Shown: positions 8,944 through 18,032, counted from the stretch's first letter. The stretch is 64,000 nucleotides of DNA from Micromonospora sp. NBRC 110009 (GCF_030518795.1 NZ_CP130427.1:1-64000); one strand, 5' to 3'. Numbers and translations: made by a program. Notes: generated from the letters alone by a model not told the origin.

Positions 8944-9501
8944 TCAGGCCGGCCAGGCCTTGGCGAACAGGTCGCGGGTGTCGGCGAGCAGCTGCGGCAG
9001 CACCTTCGTCCGCCCGATCACCGGCATGAAGTTGGCGTCCCCGCCCCAGCGCGGCACCACGTGCTGGTGCAGGTGGGCGGCGATGCCGGCGCCGGCCACC
9101 CCGCCCTGGTTCATGCCCAGGTTGAAGCCGTGCGCGTTGGAGACCCGCCGGACCACCCGCATGGCGTCCTTGGTGAACGCGGCCAGCTCGGCGGTCTCGG
9201 GGGCGTCCAGGTCGGTGTAGTCGGCCACGTGCCGGTACGGGCAGACCAGCAGGTGCCCCGGGTTGTAGGGGTAGAGGTTGAGCACGGCGAAGACGTGCTC
9301 GCCCCGGGCGACGATCAGGCTCTCGTCCGGCGGCAGGCCGGGGGCGCGGCAGAACGGGCAGCCGGTCGGCTTCTCGTAGCCGCCCTCGGGCCGGTCCTCG
9401 CCGGAGATGTAGGTCATCCGGTGCGGCGTCCAGAGCCGTTCCAGCCCGTCCGCCAGACCGTTGTCGGTGCCGTGGCCCGCGTGCCGTTCCGCCCCTGTCA
9501 C
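8944..9501 (-). CDS. HIT domain protein, AP4A phosphorylase-like
   Basis: A 185-residue histidine-triad protein. The catalytic HxHxHxx motif is HLHQHVV (residues 143-149), and a CPFC pair at 48-51 suggests half of the zinc site found in this branch. The closest known context is M. tuberculosis Rv2613c, reported as a diadenosine tetraphosphate phosphorylase, which likewise sits between thrS and pgsA1. The GTG at 9501 is chosen because of AGGA upstream; the reading frame continues 18 codons further without a site. It lies downstream of thrS on the same strand. Confidence 0.86.
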   Translation of the reverse strand: MTGAERHAGHGTDNGLADGLERLWTPHRMTYISGEDRPEGGYEKPTGCPFCRAPGLPPDESLIVARGEHVFAVLNLYPYNPGHLLVCPYRHVADYTDLDAPETAELAAFTKDAMRVVRRVSNAHGFNLGMNQGGVAGAGIAAHLHQHVVPRWGGDANFMPVIGRTKVLPQLLADTRDLFAKAWPA

Positions 9502-9607
9502 AGCAGCGATCCTACGGTCCGGCTCGGGCACCCGCCGCACGGCGTCCGCCCGCACCGGGCCCCTCCCGGCGGCGGCGCCCGGGCGCCGCGCGGCGGCGCA
9601 GCGGGCG

Positions 9608-9663
9608 TGAGAAGGGGCCCCTTCGCTACGCCAGGCGCGTTGAGAAGGGGCCCCTCCTTACCC
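9608..9663. repeat. Pair of GAAGGGGCCCCTTC-type palindromic repeats
   Basis: Two near-identical units, TGAGAAGGGGCCCCTTCGCTACG (9608-9630) and TTGAGAAGGGGCCCCTCCTTAC (9640-9661), in direct orientation, sit just after the thrS stop. The core GAAGGGGCCCCTTC at 9611-9624 is a perfect palindrome. From memory, similar GAAGGGGCCCCTTC elements with flanking TTA/TAA recur between genes in Micromonospora, which would make this a REP-like intergenic repeat. It may also act as transcription terminator for thrS. Confidence 0.6.
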
Positions 9664-9664
9664 G

Positions 9665-11677
9665 TCAGCCCTCGGCCGACGGGCCGGAGTTGGTGCGGGA
9701 GGTGACCACCTCGCGGACGTGGGCGACCGCCTCGGCGACCGGCACGCCGTTGCGCTGCGACCCGTCCCGGTAGCGGAAGGACACCGTGCCGGCCGCCACG
9801 TCGTCGTCGCCGGCGATCACCATGAACGGGATCTTCTGCTGCTGGGCGTTGCGGATCTTCTTCTGCATCCGATCGTCGCCCGTGTCGACCTCGGCCCGGA
9901 TCCCCTCCGCGCGCAGCGTGGCGGCGAAGTCCTGCAGGTAGTCGGTGTGGTCCTCGCGGATCGGGATGCCGACCACCTGCACCGGGGCCAGCCAGGCCGG
10001 GAACGCGCCGGCGTAGTGCTCGGTCAGCACGCCGATGAACCGCTCGATCGACCCGAACTTGGCGCAGTGGATCATGACCGGCTGCTGCCGGGTGCCGTCG
10101 GCCGCCTGGTACTCCAGCCCGAAGCCCTTCGGCTGGTTGAAGTCGTACTGGATGGTCGACATCTGCCAGGTCCGGCCGATGGCGTCCTTGGCCTGCACCG
10201 AGATCTTCGGCCCGTAGAAGGCCGCGCCGCCCGGATCGGGCACCAGGTCCAGCCCGGTCTCCCGCGCGCACTGCTCCAGCACCGCGGTCGCCGTCGCCCA
10301 GTCCTCGTCCGTGCCGACGAACTTGTCCGGCTTGGCGTCGTCGCGGGTCGACAGCTCCAGGTAGAAGTCGTCGATGCCGAAGTCCCGGAGCAGGCTGAGC
10401 ACGAAGCCCAGCAGGTGCTTGATCTCGGCCGGCGCCTGCTCGCGGGTGCAGTAGGAGTGCGAGTCGTCCTGGGTGAAGCCGCGCACCCGGGTCAGCCCGT
10501 GGATCACACCCGACTTCTCGTACCGGTAGACCGACCCGAACTCGAACAGCCGCATCGGCAGCTCGCGGTAGGACCGCCCGCGCGACCGGTAGATCAGGTT
10601 GTGCATCGGGCAGTTCATGGCCTTGAGGTAGTAGTCGCTGCCCTCCATCTCCATCGGCGGGAACATGGTGTCCTTGTAGTAGGGCAGGTGTCCCGAGGTG
10701 TGGAAAAGACCTTCCTTGGAGATGTGCGGGCTGCCGACGTACTGGAAGCCCTCCTCGATGTGCCGGGTGCGGACGTAGTCCTCCATCACCCGCTTGAGCA
10801 CGCCGCCCTTGGGGTGGAAGACCGCGAGACCCGAGCCGATCTCGTCGGGGAAGCTGAACAGGTCCAGGTCCGCGCCGAGCTTGCGGTGGTCGCGCCGGGC
10901 GGCCTCCTCCAGCAGCTTCAGGTACGCCTTGAGCTCGTCCCGGGTCGGCCACGCGGTGCCGTACACCCGCTGGAGCTGCGGGTTCTTCTCCGAGCCCCGC
11001 CAGTAGGCGGCGGCCGAGCGCATCAGCTTGAACGCGCCGATCAGCCGGGTGCTCGGCAGGTGCGGGCCGCGGCACAGGTCCGACCAGCAGACCTTGTCCT
11101 CGTTCGCGGCGAGGTTGTCGTAGATGGTCAGCTCGCCGCCGCCCACCTCCATCACCTCGGAGGAGTCCAGCCCCTCCCCCTTGACGTCGATGAGCTCCAG
11201 CTTGAACGGCTCGGCGGCCAGCTCGGTCCGCGCCTCGTCCAGGCTGGTGAAGCGGCGCCGGCGGAACCGCTGCCCGGACTTGATGATCTCCTGCATCCGC
11301 TTCTCGAGCTTCGCCAGGTCGTCCGGCTGGAACGGCTTGTCGACCTTGAAGTCGTAGTAGAAGCCGTTCTCGATCGGCGGACCGATGCCGAGCTTGGCCT
11401 CGGGGAACACGTCCTGCACGGCCTGGGCGAGCACGTGCGCGGTCGAGTGGCGCAGCACGTTGAGCCCGTCCGGGGAGTCGAGGGAGACCGGCTCGACCGC
11501 GGTCTCCTCGGCCGGCTTCCAGTCCAGGTCGCGCAGCTGGCCCTGCGGGTCGCGGACCACCACGACGGCCTTCGGGCCGGCCATCGGCAGCCCGGCCGCG
11601 GCCACCGCGTCGGCCGCCGTCGTCCCGGCGGCGACGACGACGGGGTCGGCCACGACGGGGGTACGGGGTGCGGACAC
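9665..11677 (-). CDS. thrS: Threonine--tRNA ligase
   Basis: Charges tRNA-Thr with threonine. The 670-residue protein has the expected order: TGS domain (about 1-65), editing domain with the [11 protein letters not shown] zinc/editing histidines (about 75-250), class II catalytic core with the ligand cysteine in KAMNCPMHN and an arginine-rich motif 2 ([15 protein letters not shown]), and the anticodon-binding domain from about 560. The GTG at 11677 ([10 protein letters not shown]) is preferred over the TTG at 11704 because GGAG stands five bases before it. Downstream HIT gene matches mycobacterial synteny. Confidence 0.95.
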   Translation of the reverse strand: MSAPRTPVVADPVVVAAGTTAADAVAAAGLPMAGPKAVVVVRDPQGQLRDLDWKPAEETAVEPVSLDSPDGLNVLRHSTAHVLAQAVQDVFPEAKLGIGPPIENGFYYDFKVDKPFQPDDLAKLEKRMQEIIKSGQRFRRRRFTSLDEARTELAAEPFKLELIDVKGEGLDSSEVMEVGGGELTIYDNLAANEDKVCWSDLCRGPHLPSTRLIGAFKLMRSAAAYWRGSEKNPQLQRVYGTAWPTRDELKAYLKLLEEAARRDHRKLGADLDLFSFPDEIGSGLAVFHPKGGVLKRVMEDYVRTRHIEEGFQYVGSPHISKEGLFHTSGHLPYYKDTMFPPMEMEGSDYYLKAMNCPMHNLIYRSRGRSYRELPMRLFEFGSVYRYEKSGVIHGLTRVRGFTQDDSHSYCTREQAPAEIKHLLGFVLSLLRDFGIDDFYLELSTRDDAKPDKFVGTDEDWATATAVLEQCARETGLDLVPDPGGAAFYGPKISVQAKDAIGRTWQMSTIQYDFNQPKGFGLEYQAADGTRQQPVMIHCAKFGSIERFIGVLTEHYAGAFPAWLAPVQVVGIPIREDHTDYLQDFAATLRAEGIRAEVDTGDDRMQKKIRNAQQQKIPFMVIAGDDDVAAGTVSFRYRDGSQRNGVPVAEAVAHVREVVTSRTNSGPSAEG

Positions 11678-11891
11678 GGTGACTCCTGTCGTCGATGAGT
11701 TCAAAAGCTGCCGGCTACCGGCCCTTGCGATGCTATCGGTCGCCCGTTCCGCACCGTCGGCGACGCCGTGCTGTCCCGACCGGTGGCCGCGGACCAGTTC
11801 CGCCCCGCGTTGAACCTTTCCGCTCCCCCGCCCGAACTACCCGGTGCGGCCGGAGCCGGAACCGGCCACGTCGAGACGGATGGGGACGATC

Positions 11892-12746
11892 ATGGGGATG
11901 ACCCGTCGGGGTCGACTGCGGGCGGCGGCGCTGCTGGCCGCCGTGGCGGCGGGGACGCTGGGTTGGCCGGGCGCGGCGAGCGCCGCCGAGGTCACCGTCA
12001 CCACCGCTCCCGCCCAGGTGCACCAGGGCGACGCGATCGAGCTGGCCGTGGTGCTGCCCGAGGAGCGGGCCGGCAGCCGGACCACCCGGATCGAACTGCG
12101 GATGCCGGCGGACGCGCCGATCGGCGAGGTCTACCCGCTGTCGGTGCCCGACTGGGCGCCCACCATCACCACCCGCCGCCTCGACCAGCCGGTCGCCGGC
12201 ATCCACGCTCCCGAGCTGGACCAGGTGACCGACTCGGTGACCTGGATCCGGATGCCCGGCACGAAGGGGCGGGCCCGGCTGTCGCTCGGCATGGGCCCGA
12301 TGCCGGCCACCGACCGCCTCACCTTCGAGGTGATCCAGACGTACGCCGACGGCACGGTGGTGCGGTGGGCGGACCCGCCGGGCGGGGCCCACCCGGCACC
12401 GACGGTGACCCTGCTGCCGCCCCTACCCGGCTCGGCGGGACACGCCGGGCACGGCGGGCCCGCCGCTCAGGAACCGGCCGGTCCGGCGGGCGCGGCGCGG
12501 GCGGCGGTGCCGGCCGCCGACGACGGCCCGAGCGCCGATCTGCTGCTGGGTGGCGGCCTGCTCGCCGGGCTGGCCGGTGGCGCGGCGCTCGGCTGGCTGC
12601 TCAGCCGCCGCCGGCGCGGCGCGCTGGCCCTGCCCGACGAGTCGAGCGGTCCGCGCTCCGACCAGGGGCCCGCCCGCGGCGACGGCGGCGAGCCCGTGCT
12701 CTCCGCCGGGAACCGGGCGGCGGCCGGCGCCACCCCGGCCCACTGA
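11892..12746 (+). CDS. YcnI-like DUF1775 secreted protein with C-terminal membrane anchor
   Basis: A 284-residue envelope protein: signal peptide (about 1-30, cleavage after GAASA), a DUF1775/YcnI beta-domain (about 31-165, with VPDWAPT and the VTWIRMPG tryptophan region), a proline/alanine-rich linker, one membrane helix (about 215-235) and a basic cytoplasmic tail. B. subtilis YcnI binds copper through its mature N-terminal histidine. Here the mature end reads AEVTV instead of the usual HVTV, so copper binding is doubtful. Starts at 11880 or 11898 are also possible; GGGGA sits five bases before 11892. Confidence 0.76.
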   Translation: MGMTRRGRLRAAALLAAVAAGTLGWPGAASAAEVTVTTAPAQVHQGDAIELAVVLPEERAGSRTTRIELRMPADAPIGEVYPLSVPDWAPTITTRRLDQPVAGIHAPELDQVTDSVTWIRMPGTKGRARLSLGMGPMPATDRLTFEVIQTYADGTVVRWADPPGGAHPAPTVTLLPPLPGSAGHAGHGGPAAQEPAGPAGAARAAVPAADDGPSADLLLGGGLLAGLAGGAALGWLLSRRRRGALALPDESSGPRSDQGPARGDGGEPVLSAGNRAAAGATPAH

Positions 12747-12784
12747 CCCGGCCCACCGGCGGCCGCGCGGCAGGCGGGTGCGGG

Positions 12785-13714
12785 TCAGGCGGGGGCGGGG
12801 AGCCAGCCGGGTAGGGGCTCGCGGGCGCCGAGCCAACCTTCCGGCACGCCGCCCGGCGTCCCCACCCCGGTGTATGCGGCGACCACCCCGCCGACGATCG
12901 CCGCGGTGGTGTCCACGTCCCCGCCCGCCTCGACGCAGACCCGGACCGCGCTCGGATAGTCGTCGAGGTGGGTGGCGGCGACCCAGAGGGTGAACGGGAC
13001 GGTGTCCTGGGCGGTCACCCGGGAGCCGTTGCCGAGCGCCGCGACGGCCTCGCCGGCCGGGTGCCCGAGCAGCGCGACGGCCCGCCGTACGCCCCGGTGC
13101 ACCGCGCCGGCCGGGTCGAGGGTGGCGGCCACCGCGCCGAGCAGCCGGGCCGGGTCGGGCCGGTCCCCGTCGAGCCGGGCGCGGGCGGCCAGCGCGGCGG
13201 CCACCGCCACCGCGACCGCCCCGGCGACCCCCTCCGGGTGGGCGTGGGTCACCTCCGCCGAGGCGCGGGCCTGGTCGGCGGCGCGCCGGGTCGAGTCGGC
13301 GTACCAGGCGCCGAGCGGGGCGACCCGCATGGCCGCGCCGTTGCCGCAGGAGCCCTCCCCGTCGAACGCGGAGGCGGCGGCCACCGGCCAGGGCGTGCCG
13401 GTGCGGATCAACCGCAGGATGGTCACCGCGCCCGGACCGTAGCCGCGGTACGGCTCGCAGTGCTCGGCGAAGGCGAGCGCCAACCGGTCCCGGTCGATCC
13501 GCCCGGTCTCGTTCAGCTCCGCCACCACCGAGCAGGCCATCTCGGTGTCGTCGGTCCACGGCCAGGGCGGGGCGGGCAGCCGGCCGGCGGCGAGATCCGC
13601 CGGATGGCGGCCGGGAACGAAGAACTGGGCGCCGAGGGCGTCGCCGACCGAGAGGCCGGCGAGCGCGTCGCGGGCGAGCGTGAGGCGGGTGTCGGGGAAG
13701 AGAGTGAACGTCAT
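12785..13714 (-). CDS. ADP-ribosylglycohydrolase family protein
   Basis: A 309-residue member of the DraG/ARH family, which removes ADP-ribose from proteins or small molecules using two Mg ions. Metal ligands are visible in WTDDTEM near residue 53 and GGDVDTTAA near residue 262; GSCGNGAAMRVAPLG is the conserved central motif. The target cannot be told from the sequence. The ATG giving MTFTLFPDTRL is preferred over one 11 codons upstream. It is divergent from the two-component system 74 bases away. Confidence 0.86.
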   Translation of the reverse strand: MTFTLFPDTRLTLARDALAGLSVGDALGAQFFVPGRHPADLAAGRLPAPPWPWTDDTEMACSVVAELNETGRIDRDRLALAFAEHCEPYRGYGPGAVTILRLIRTGTPWPVAAASAFDGEGSCGNGAAMRVAPLGAWYADSTRRAADQARASAEVTHAHPEGVAGAVAVAVAAALAARARLDGDRPDPARLLGAVAATLDPAGAVHRGVRRAVALLGHPAGEAVAALGNGSRVTAQDTVPFTLWVAATHLDDYPSAVRVCVEAGGDVDTTAAIVGGVVAAYTGVGTPGGVPEGWLGAREPLPGWLPAPA

Positions 13715-13787
13715 CGCTCTGCCAGCTTGCCCGGTTCCCAGGAGCACCGCAACGCGATCAACTTGCCACGCCGAGTACGGTGCTGAC

Positions 13788-14477
13788 GTGGCAACCGTCC
13801 TCCTGGTCGAAGACGATCACGTCGTACGCGGCGCGATGCTGCGGTCCCTCACCGACCGGGGGCACGCCGTGCACGCCGTCGGCACGGCGCTGGACGCGCT
13901 GCGCCGGGTGGCCGCCGAGACCCCCGACCTGGTCGTGCTCGACCTCGGCCTGCCTGACCTGGACGGCTCCGACGCGCTGCGGATGCTGCGCGGGATCACC
14001 GACGTGCCGATCATCATCGCCACCGCGCGCGACGACGAGCAGTCGGTGGTCCGGCTGCTGCGGGCGGGCGCCGACGACTACATGGTCAAGCCGTTCACCG
14101 GCGCGCACCTGGACGCCCGGATCACCACGGTGCTGCGCCGGGCGGGCCGGGCCAGCCGGACCGTGCAGCCGGCGGTGCACACGGTGGGTGGCCTGCGGGT
14201 GGACGTCGGCGAGCGCAGCGCGGTGCTGGACGGGGAGCCGCTGGCGCTGACCCGGAAGGAATTCGACCTGCTGGCGTATCTCGCCGCACGTCCCGGCCGG
14301 GTAGTGTCCCGGCGGGAACTCTTGGAGGAGGTATGGCGGCAGCCATCGGTCGGCGAGGATCAGACCATCGACGTTCATCTTTACTGGCTGCGTCGCAAAA
14401 TGGGCGAGTCCGCGGCGAAGCCGCGCTACCTGCGCACCGTGCGGGGGGTCGGCTTCCGGCTGGTGGCGCCGGACTGA
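13788..14477 (+). CDS. OmpR/PhoB-family response regulator
   Basis: A 229-residue transcription factor. The receiver domain spans about residues 1-115, with acidic pocket E8-D10, phosphoacceptor D52 (VVLDLGLPD) and the switch lysine in YMVKPF. The C-terminal winged helix (about 130-229) includes LTRKEFDLLAYLAARPGRVVSR and the YLRTVRGVGFRL wing. GTG start. The histidine kinase follows directly, and the pair resembles actinobacterial envelope-type systems. The signal is unknown. Confidence 0.9.
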   Translation: MATVLLVEDDHVVRGAMLRSLTDRGHAVHAVGTALDALRRVAAETPDLVVLDLGLPDLDGSDALRMLRGITDVPIIIATARDDEQSVVRLLRAGADDYMVKPFTGAHLDARITTVLRRAGRASRTVQPAVHTVGGLRVDVGERSAVLDGEPLALTRKEFDLLAYLAARPGRVVSRRELLEEVWRQPSVGEDQTIDVHLYWLRRKMGESAAKPRYLRTVRGVGFRLVAPD

Positions 14478-14506
14478 GGCCCGCCCTGGCCTGGCTCACG
14501 GCCGGC

Positions 14507-15898
14507 ATGTGCAGCCTCCTCGCGCTCGCCTTCCTCCTCCCGCTCGGCCTCACCCTGCGCGAGCAGGCACGCGACGAGCGGCTGGCTGACGCGGCCCGGC
14601 GCAGTGCCCTGGTCACCGGCGCGCTCGCGGTCAGCACCGACCCGGCCGTGGTACGGCGGGCGGTGGCGGCCAGCGGGGACGACCCGGCGCTGCGGCCCGT
14701 CGTACACGGGATCGGGGCCGACGAGTCCGGCGGCCGCGCCGACGCGGCGGCGCTGGCGCGGGCCGGCACCGAACGCCGCTCCCTGGTCACCGAGGTGCCC
14801 GGCGGCGTGCTCCGGCTGGACCCCGTGGTGCTCGGCGACAAGGTCGCCGTGGTGGAGGTCTTCGTCCCCGACGAGGTGCTCGACGAGGGTGCCGCAGGGC
14901 GGTGGCTGCTGCTGCTCACGGTGGCGGTGGCGCTGGTCGGGGCCGCGGTGATCGTGGTCGACCGGGTCGCGGCCCGCGCCGTGGACTCGACCGGCGAGCT
15001 GGTCAAGGCGGCCACCGCGATCGGCGACGGCGACCTCGGCGTCCGCGTCGAGCCGACCGGCCCACGGGAGCTGGCCGAGGCCGGGCACGCCTTCAACCGG
15101 ATGGCGGAACGGCTGGTCGCGCTGCGCGCCGACGAACGGGAGCTGGTCGCCGACCTCTCCCACCGGCTGCGCACCCCGCTGACCGCGCTGCGGCTGGACG
15201 CCGAGGCGCTGGAGTCCGACGACACCAGCATCGGCACGTTCAGCGAGGCCGAGCTGGACCGCCGGCGCGGCATCCGCCGCATCCGCCAGGCCATCGTCAC
15301 CCTGGAGGGCGAGGTCGACCAGCTGATCAAGACCACCCGCAAGGCGGTCAGCCCGGAGACCGCCGCGGCGACCTGTGACGTCAGCGAGGTGGTCCGGGAC
15401 CGGATGGTGTTCTGGTCGGCGCTCGCCGGCGACCAGAACCGGGCGCACCGGGTGACCGGCGCGCAGCTGCGCATCCCGGTGTCGGTCCCCCGGGCCGAGC
15501 TGGCCGCGGCCCTCGACGCGGTGATCGGCAACGTCTTCCGCTACACCCCGCAGGGCACCGCGTTCGAGGTGGCGGTCAGCCGGCGGGACGGGTGGGTGGC
15601 GCTCCGGATCGACGACGCCGGCCCGGGCATCGCCAACCCGGACCGGGCGCTGCGCCGGGGCGCCAGCGACCAGGGCTCCACCGGGCTGGGGCTGGACATC
15701 GCCAAGCGGGTCGCGTTGCAGGCCAACGGATCGGTCAGCATCGACCGGGCGCGGCTGGGCGGGGCGAGCGTGGTGATGCTGCTGGCCGATCCGGAGGCGA
15801 CGCCGCGGCAGGCGAGCCGGTTCGGGCTGGTCGGTCGGATGGCCCGGGAGGCCCGGGAGCAGAAGACCGGCGGCCGCCGCTGGCCGCGCCAGCGGTGA
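14507..15898 (+). CDS. Sensor histidine kinase
   Basis: Partner of the preceding regulator. Two membrane helices flank a short extracytoplasmic sensor segment of about 100 residues, followed by a HAMP linker, a dimerisation domain with H219 in DLSHRLRTPLTAL, the N-box around VIGNVFRYTP and a G-box in DDAGPGI...STGLGLDIA. Length is 463 residues from this ATG. The frame extends upstream into the regulator, and a CTG at 14474 overlapping its TGA would give a more complete first helix, so the true start is uncertain. A basic 40-residue tail follows the ATPase domain. Confidence 0.86.
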   Translation: MCSLLALAFLLPLGLTLREQARDERLADAARRSALVTGALAVSTDPAVVRRAVAASGDDPALRPVVHGIGADESGGRADAAALARAGTERRSLVTEVPGGVLRLDPVVLGDKVAVVEVFVPDEVLDEGAAGRWLLLLTVAVALVGAAVIVVDRVAARAVDSTGELVKAATAIGDGDLGVRVEPTGPRELAEAGHAFNRMAERLVALRADERELVADLSHRLRTPLTALRLDAEALESDDTSIGTFSEAELDRRRGIRRIRQAIVTLEGEVDQLIKTTRKAVSPETAAATCDVSEVVRDRMVFWSALAGDQNRAHRVTGAQLRIPVSVPRAELAAALDAVIGNVFRYTPQGTAFEVAVSRRDGWVALRIDDAGPGIANPDRALRRGASDQGSTGLGLDIAKRVALQANGSVSIDRARLGGASVVMLLADPEATPRQASRFGLVGRMAREAREQKTGGRRWPRQR

Positions 15899-16055
15899 CC
15901 CCGTTGGCGCGGCGCTGGCTGTGCGCCGGCGCAAGTCTTCCTTAGATAAGGGTTAACCACGGCCGTCCGCCCGGTCCGGACTGTCAGGATCAGGACCGAA
16001 CCCATCAGTTCCGTCGGCCGGAACGCCCCGTAACACCTCCGGCCGGCGGAGCCGA

Positions 16056-16103
16056 GCGCGCGGCGGGAGTTCGGTCCCCCCACACCTCGCTCCCGCCGCG
16101 CGC
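16056..16103. terminator. 14-bp stem bidirectional terminator
   Basis: GCGCGCGGCGGGAG (16056-16069) pairs perfectly with CTCCCGCCGCGCGC (16090-16103) around a 20-base loop. It lies in the 234-base convergent gap between the kinase (stop 15898) and the adenosine deaminase gene (stop 16133). The remainder of that gap shows no gene; an AT-richer stretch is at 15937-15957. Confidence 0.55.
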
Positions 16104-16132
16104 CACTCCTTCCGCCCGCCGGTTCCGTCCGT

Positions 16133-17158
16133 TCAGCGCGTCGCGGCCGCCACGTAGGCGTCGATCTCACCGCTGATCCGGGCCTTCTCCGCCGGCTCCA
16201 GGAACGACGCGGTGACCGCGTTGCGGGCCAGCGCCGCGAGCCCGTCCGGCCCGGCGTCGAGCAGCCGGGCCGCGACCGCGTACTCGTCGTTCAACGTGGT
16301 GCCGAACATCGGCGGGTCGTCGGAGTTGACGGTGACCAGCACCCCCGCCTCGACCAGCTGCGGCAGCGGGTGCTCCTCGATCGTCGCGACGGCGCGGGTA
16401 CGCACGTTGGAGGTGGGGCAGACCTCCAGCGCGATCTGCCGCTCGGCCAGGTGGCCGAGCAGCTCCGGGTCGAGCGCGGCGGAGATGCCGTGGCCGATCC
16501 GCTCCGCGCCCAGCTCCCGCAGCGCGTCCCAGACGGTCTCCGGGCCGGTCGTCTCGCCGGCGTGCGGCACCGAGCGCAGCCCCGCCGCCCGCGCCTGGTC
16601 GAAGTAAGGCTTGAACTGCGGCCGGGGCACGCCGATCTCCGGGCCGCCCAGGCCGAAGCTGATCAGACCGTCCGGCCGCTGCTCCAGCGCGATCCGCAGG
16701 GTCTCCTCGGCGGCCGGCAGCCCGGCCTCGCCGGGGATGTCGAAGCACCAGCGCAGGGCGATGCCGAAGTCCGCCTCGGCGCGCTTGCGGGCGTCCTCGA
16801 TCGCCTCGCAGAACGCCGGCGCGGGGATGCCCCGGCGCACGTGCGAGTAGGGCGTGACGGTCAGCTCGGCGTAGCGCACCTGCTGCCGGGCCAGCTCCCG
16901 GGCCACCTCGTGGGTGAGCAGCCAGACGTCGTCGGCGTCCCGGATCAGGTCCACGACGCTGAGGTAGACCTCGATGAAGTGGGCGAAGTCGCGGAACGCG
17001 AAGTAGTCGGCGAGCGCCTCCGGGTCGGCCGGCACCGGGCTGCGCCCCTCGTGCCGGGCGGCCAGCTCGGCGACGATCCGGGGCGAGGCGGAGCCGACGT
17101 GGTGCACGTGCAGCTCCACCTTGGGCAGTCCGGCGATGAAGGTGGGCAGGTCGGTCAC
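16133..17158 (-). CDS. Adenosine deaminase-family amidohydrolase
   Basis: A 341-residue metal-dependent purine nucleoside deaminase. Zinc ligands appear in ELHVHHVGS (HxH), PHAGET and the catalytic SDDPP motif; RIGHGI carries the conserved histidine. Adenosine deaminases usually have HxHLDGS; the HVHHVGSAS variant occurs in actinobacterial enzymes some of which act on aminodeoxyfutalosine in menaquinone synthesis, so either adenosine or that nucleoside may be the substrate. The GTG start overlaps the upstream methyltransferase stop as GTGA. Confidence 0.83.
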   Translation of the reverse strand: MTDLPTFIAGLPKVELHVHHVGSASPRIVAELAARHEGRSPVPADPEALADYFAFRDFAHFIEVYLSVVDLIRDADDVWLLTHEVARELARQQVRYAELTVTPYSHVRRGIPAPAFCEAIEDARKRAEADFGIALRWCFDIPGEAGLPAAEETLRIALEQRPDGLISFGLGGPEIGVPRPQFKPYFDQARAAGLRSVPHAGETTGPETVWDALRELGAERIGHGISAALDPELLGHLAERQIALEVCPTSNVRTRAVATIEEHPLPQLVEAGVLVTVNSDDPPMFGTTLNDEYAVAARLLDAGPDGLAALARNAVTASFLEPAEKARISGEIDAYVAAATR

Positions 17159-17985
17159 TGGTTCTCCTCTGCGCGGGCGCCGGTGCGGGCCACCACGAAG
17201 ATCCGGCGGAACCGGAAGTACACCTGACCCTGCCGCACCGGGTACGCCTCGGCGAGCCGTACCCCCAGCTCGGCGCGGAAGTCCGCCCAGCTGGCGGCGT
17301 CCAGCGCGGCGCGGACCGGGCGCAGCGCCGTCCCCTCCATCCAGGCCAGCACCGGGTGGTCCGCGTCGGCGGCGGCCGGGAGCAGGTGCACGTAGGTAGT
17401 CTCCCAGGCGTCGACCGCGCAGCCGGCACCGGCCAGCAGCGCGGCGTAGTCGACCGGGTCGTCGACGGGCGCCTCGCGCAGCAGCGGGGCGAGCGTGTCC
17501 CGCCACCGGTCCCGCCCGGCGACCTCGCGCAGCGCCCGGTGCGACGGGGCGGCGAAGTTGCCCGGCACCTGGAACGCCAACCACGCGCCGACCGGCAGCT
17601 CACCGGCCCAGCGGGTGAGCAGCTCCTGGTGGCCGGGCACCCACTGGAGCACCGCGTTGCAGACCACCACGTCCACGTCCGGCTCCGGTTTCCAGGCGCG
17701 GACGTCGCCGACGGCGAAGGAGATCGGCTCGGCCAGGGCGCCGGCTTCGGCCAGGGCACGGACCCGGGTCAGGGCGCGGGCCCGTGCGATCATCTCCGCG
17801 GAGGAGTCCAGGCCGGCGATCCGGCTGTCGGGCCAGCGACCGGCGAGCGTGGCGGTCAACGTGCCGGGGCCGCAGCCAAGGTCGACGACCGCCCGGGGCC
17901 GCTCCGCCGGGACCCGGGCCAGCAGGTCGTGGAAGGGCCGGGAGCGCTCGTCGCCGTAGCGCAGGTAGGTGGTCGGGTCCCACAT
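17155..17985 (-). CDS. Class I SAM methyltransferase, trans-aconitate 2-methyltransferase-like
   Basis: A 276-residue soluble methyltransferase beginning MWDPTTYLRYGDERSRPFHD, the hallmark of the Tam family that esterifies trans-aconitate. The SAM site is VVDLGCGPGTLTATLA (motif I), with the acidic ribose loop in IAGLDSSAEMIA and motif WVPGHQ following VCNAVLQ. GGAGG lies five bases before the ATG. It is translationally coupled to the deaminase gene downstream. Substrate specificity is inferred only from family resemblance. Confidence 0.82.
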   Translation of the reverse strand: MWDPTTYLRYGDERSRPFHDLLARVPAERPRAVVDLGCGPGTLTATLAGRWPDSRIAGLDSSAEMIARARALTRVRALAEAGALAEPISFAVGDVRAWKPEPDVDVVVCNAVLQWVPGHQELLTRWAGELPVGAWLAFQVPGNFAAPSHRALREVAGRDRWRDTLAPLLREAPVDDPVDYAALLAGAGCAVDAWETTYVHLLPAAADADHPVLAWMEGTALRPVRAALDAASWADFRAELGVRLAEAYPVRQGQVYFRFRRIFVVARTGARAEENQ

Positions 17986-17998
17986 GACAGCCTCCAAA

Positions 17999-18032
17999 CC
18001 GTACGTACGTCTTGCTGGACAGTACGGCCCGG
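17999..18032. promoter_or_regulatory. GTAC-rich inverted repeat in a divergent promoter region
   Basis: CCGTAC near 17999 and GTACGG near 18022-18027 form an inverted repeat, and the first half contains the palindrome CGTACGTACG (18000-18009). It sits between the divergent methyltransferase (start 17985) and aldo/keto reductase (start 18069). GTAC-rich dyads of this type are often TetR-family operators; no TetR gene is adjacent, so the assignment is speculative. Confidence 0.3.

Noticed and set aside
11678-11704. TTG start that would lengthen ThrS by nine residues
   Set aside because: No ribosome-binding site; the GTG at 11677 has GGAG at good spacing.
15937-15957. CCTTAGATAAGGGTTAACC as a DtxR/IdeR iron box
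   Set aside because: Only partial resemblance to the iron-box consensus, and it lies between two convergent genes where no promoter is expected.
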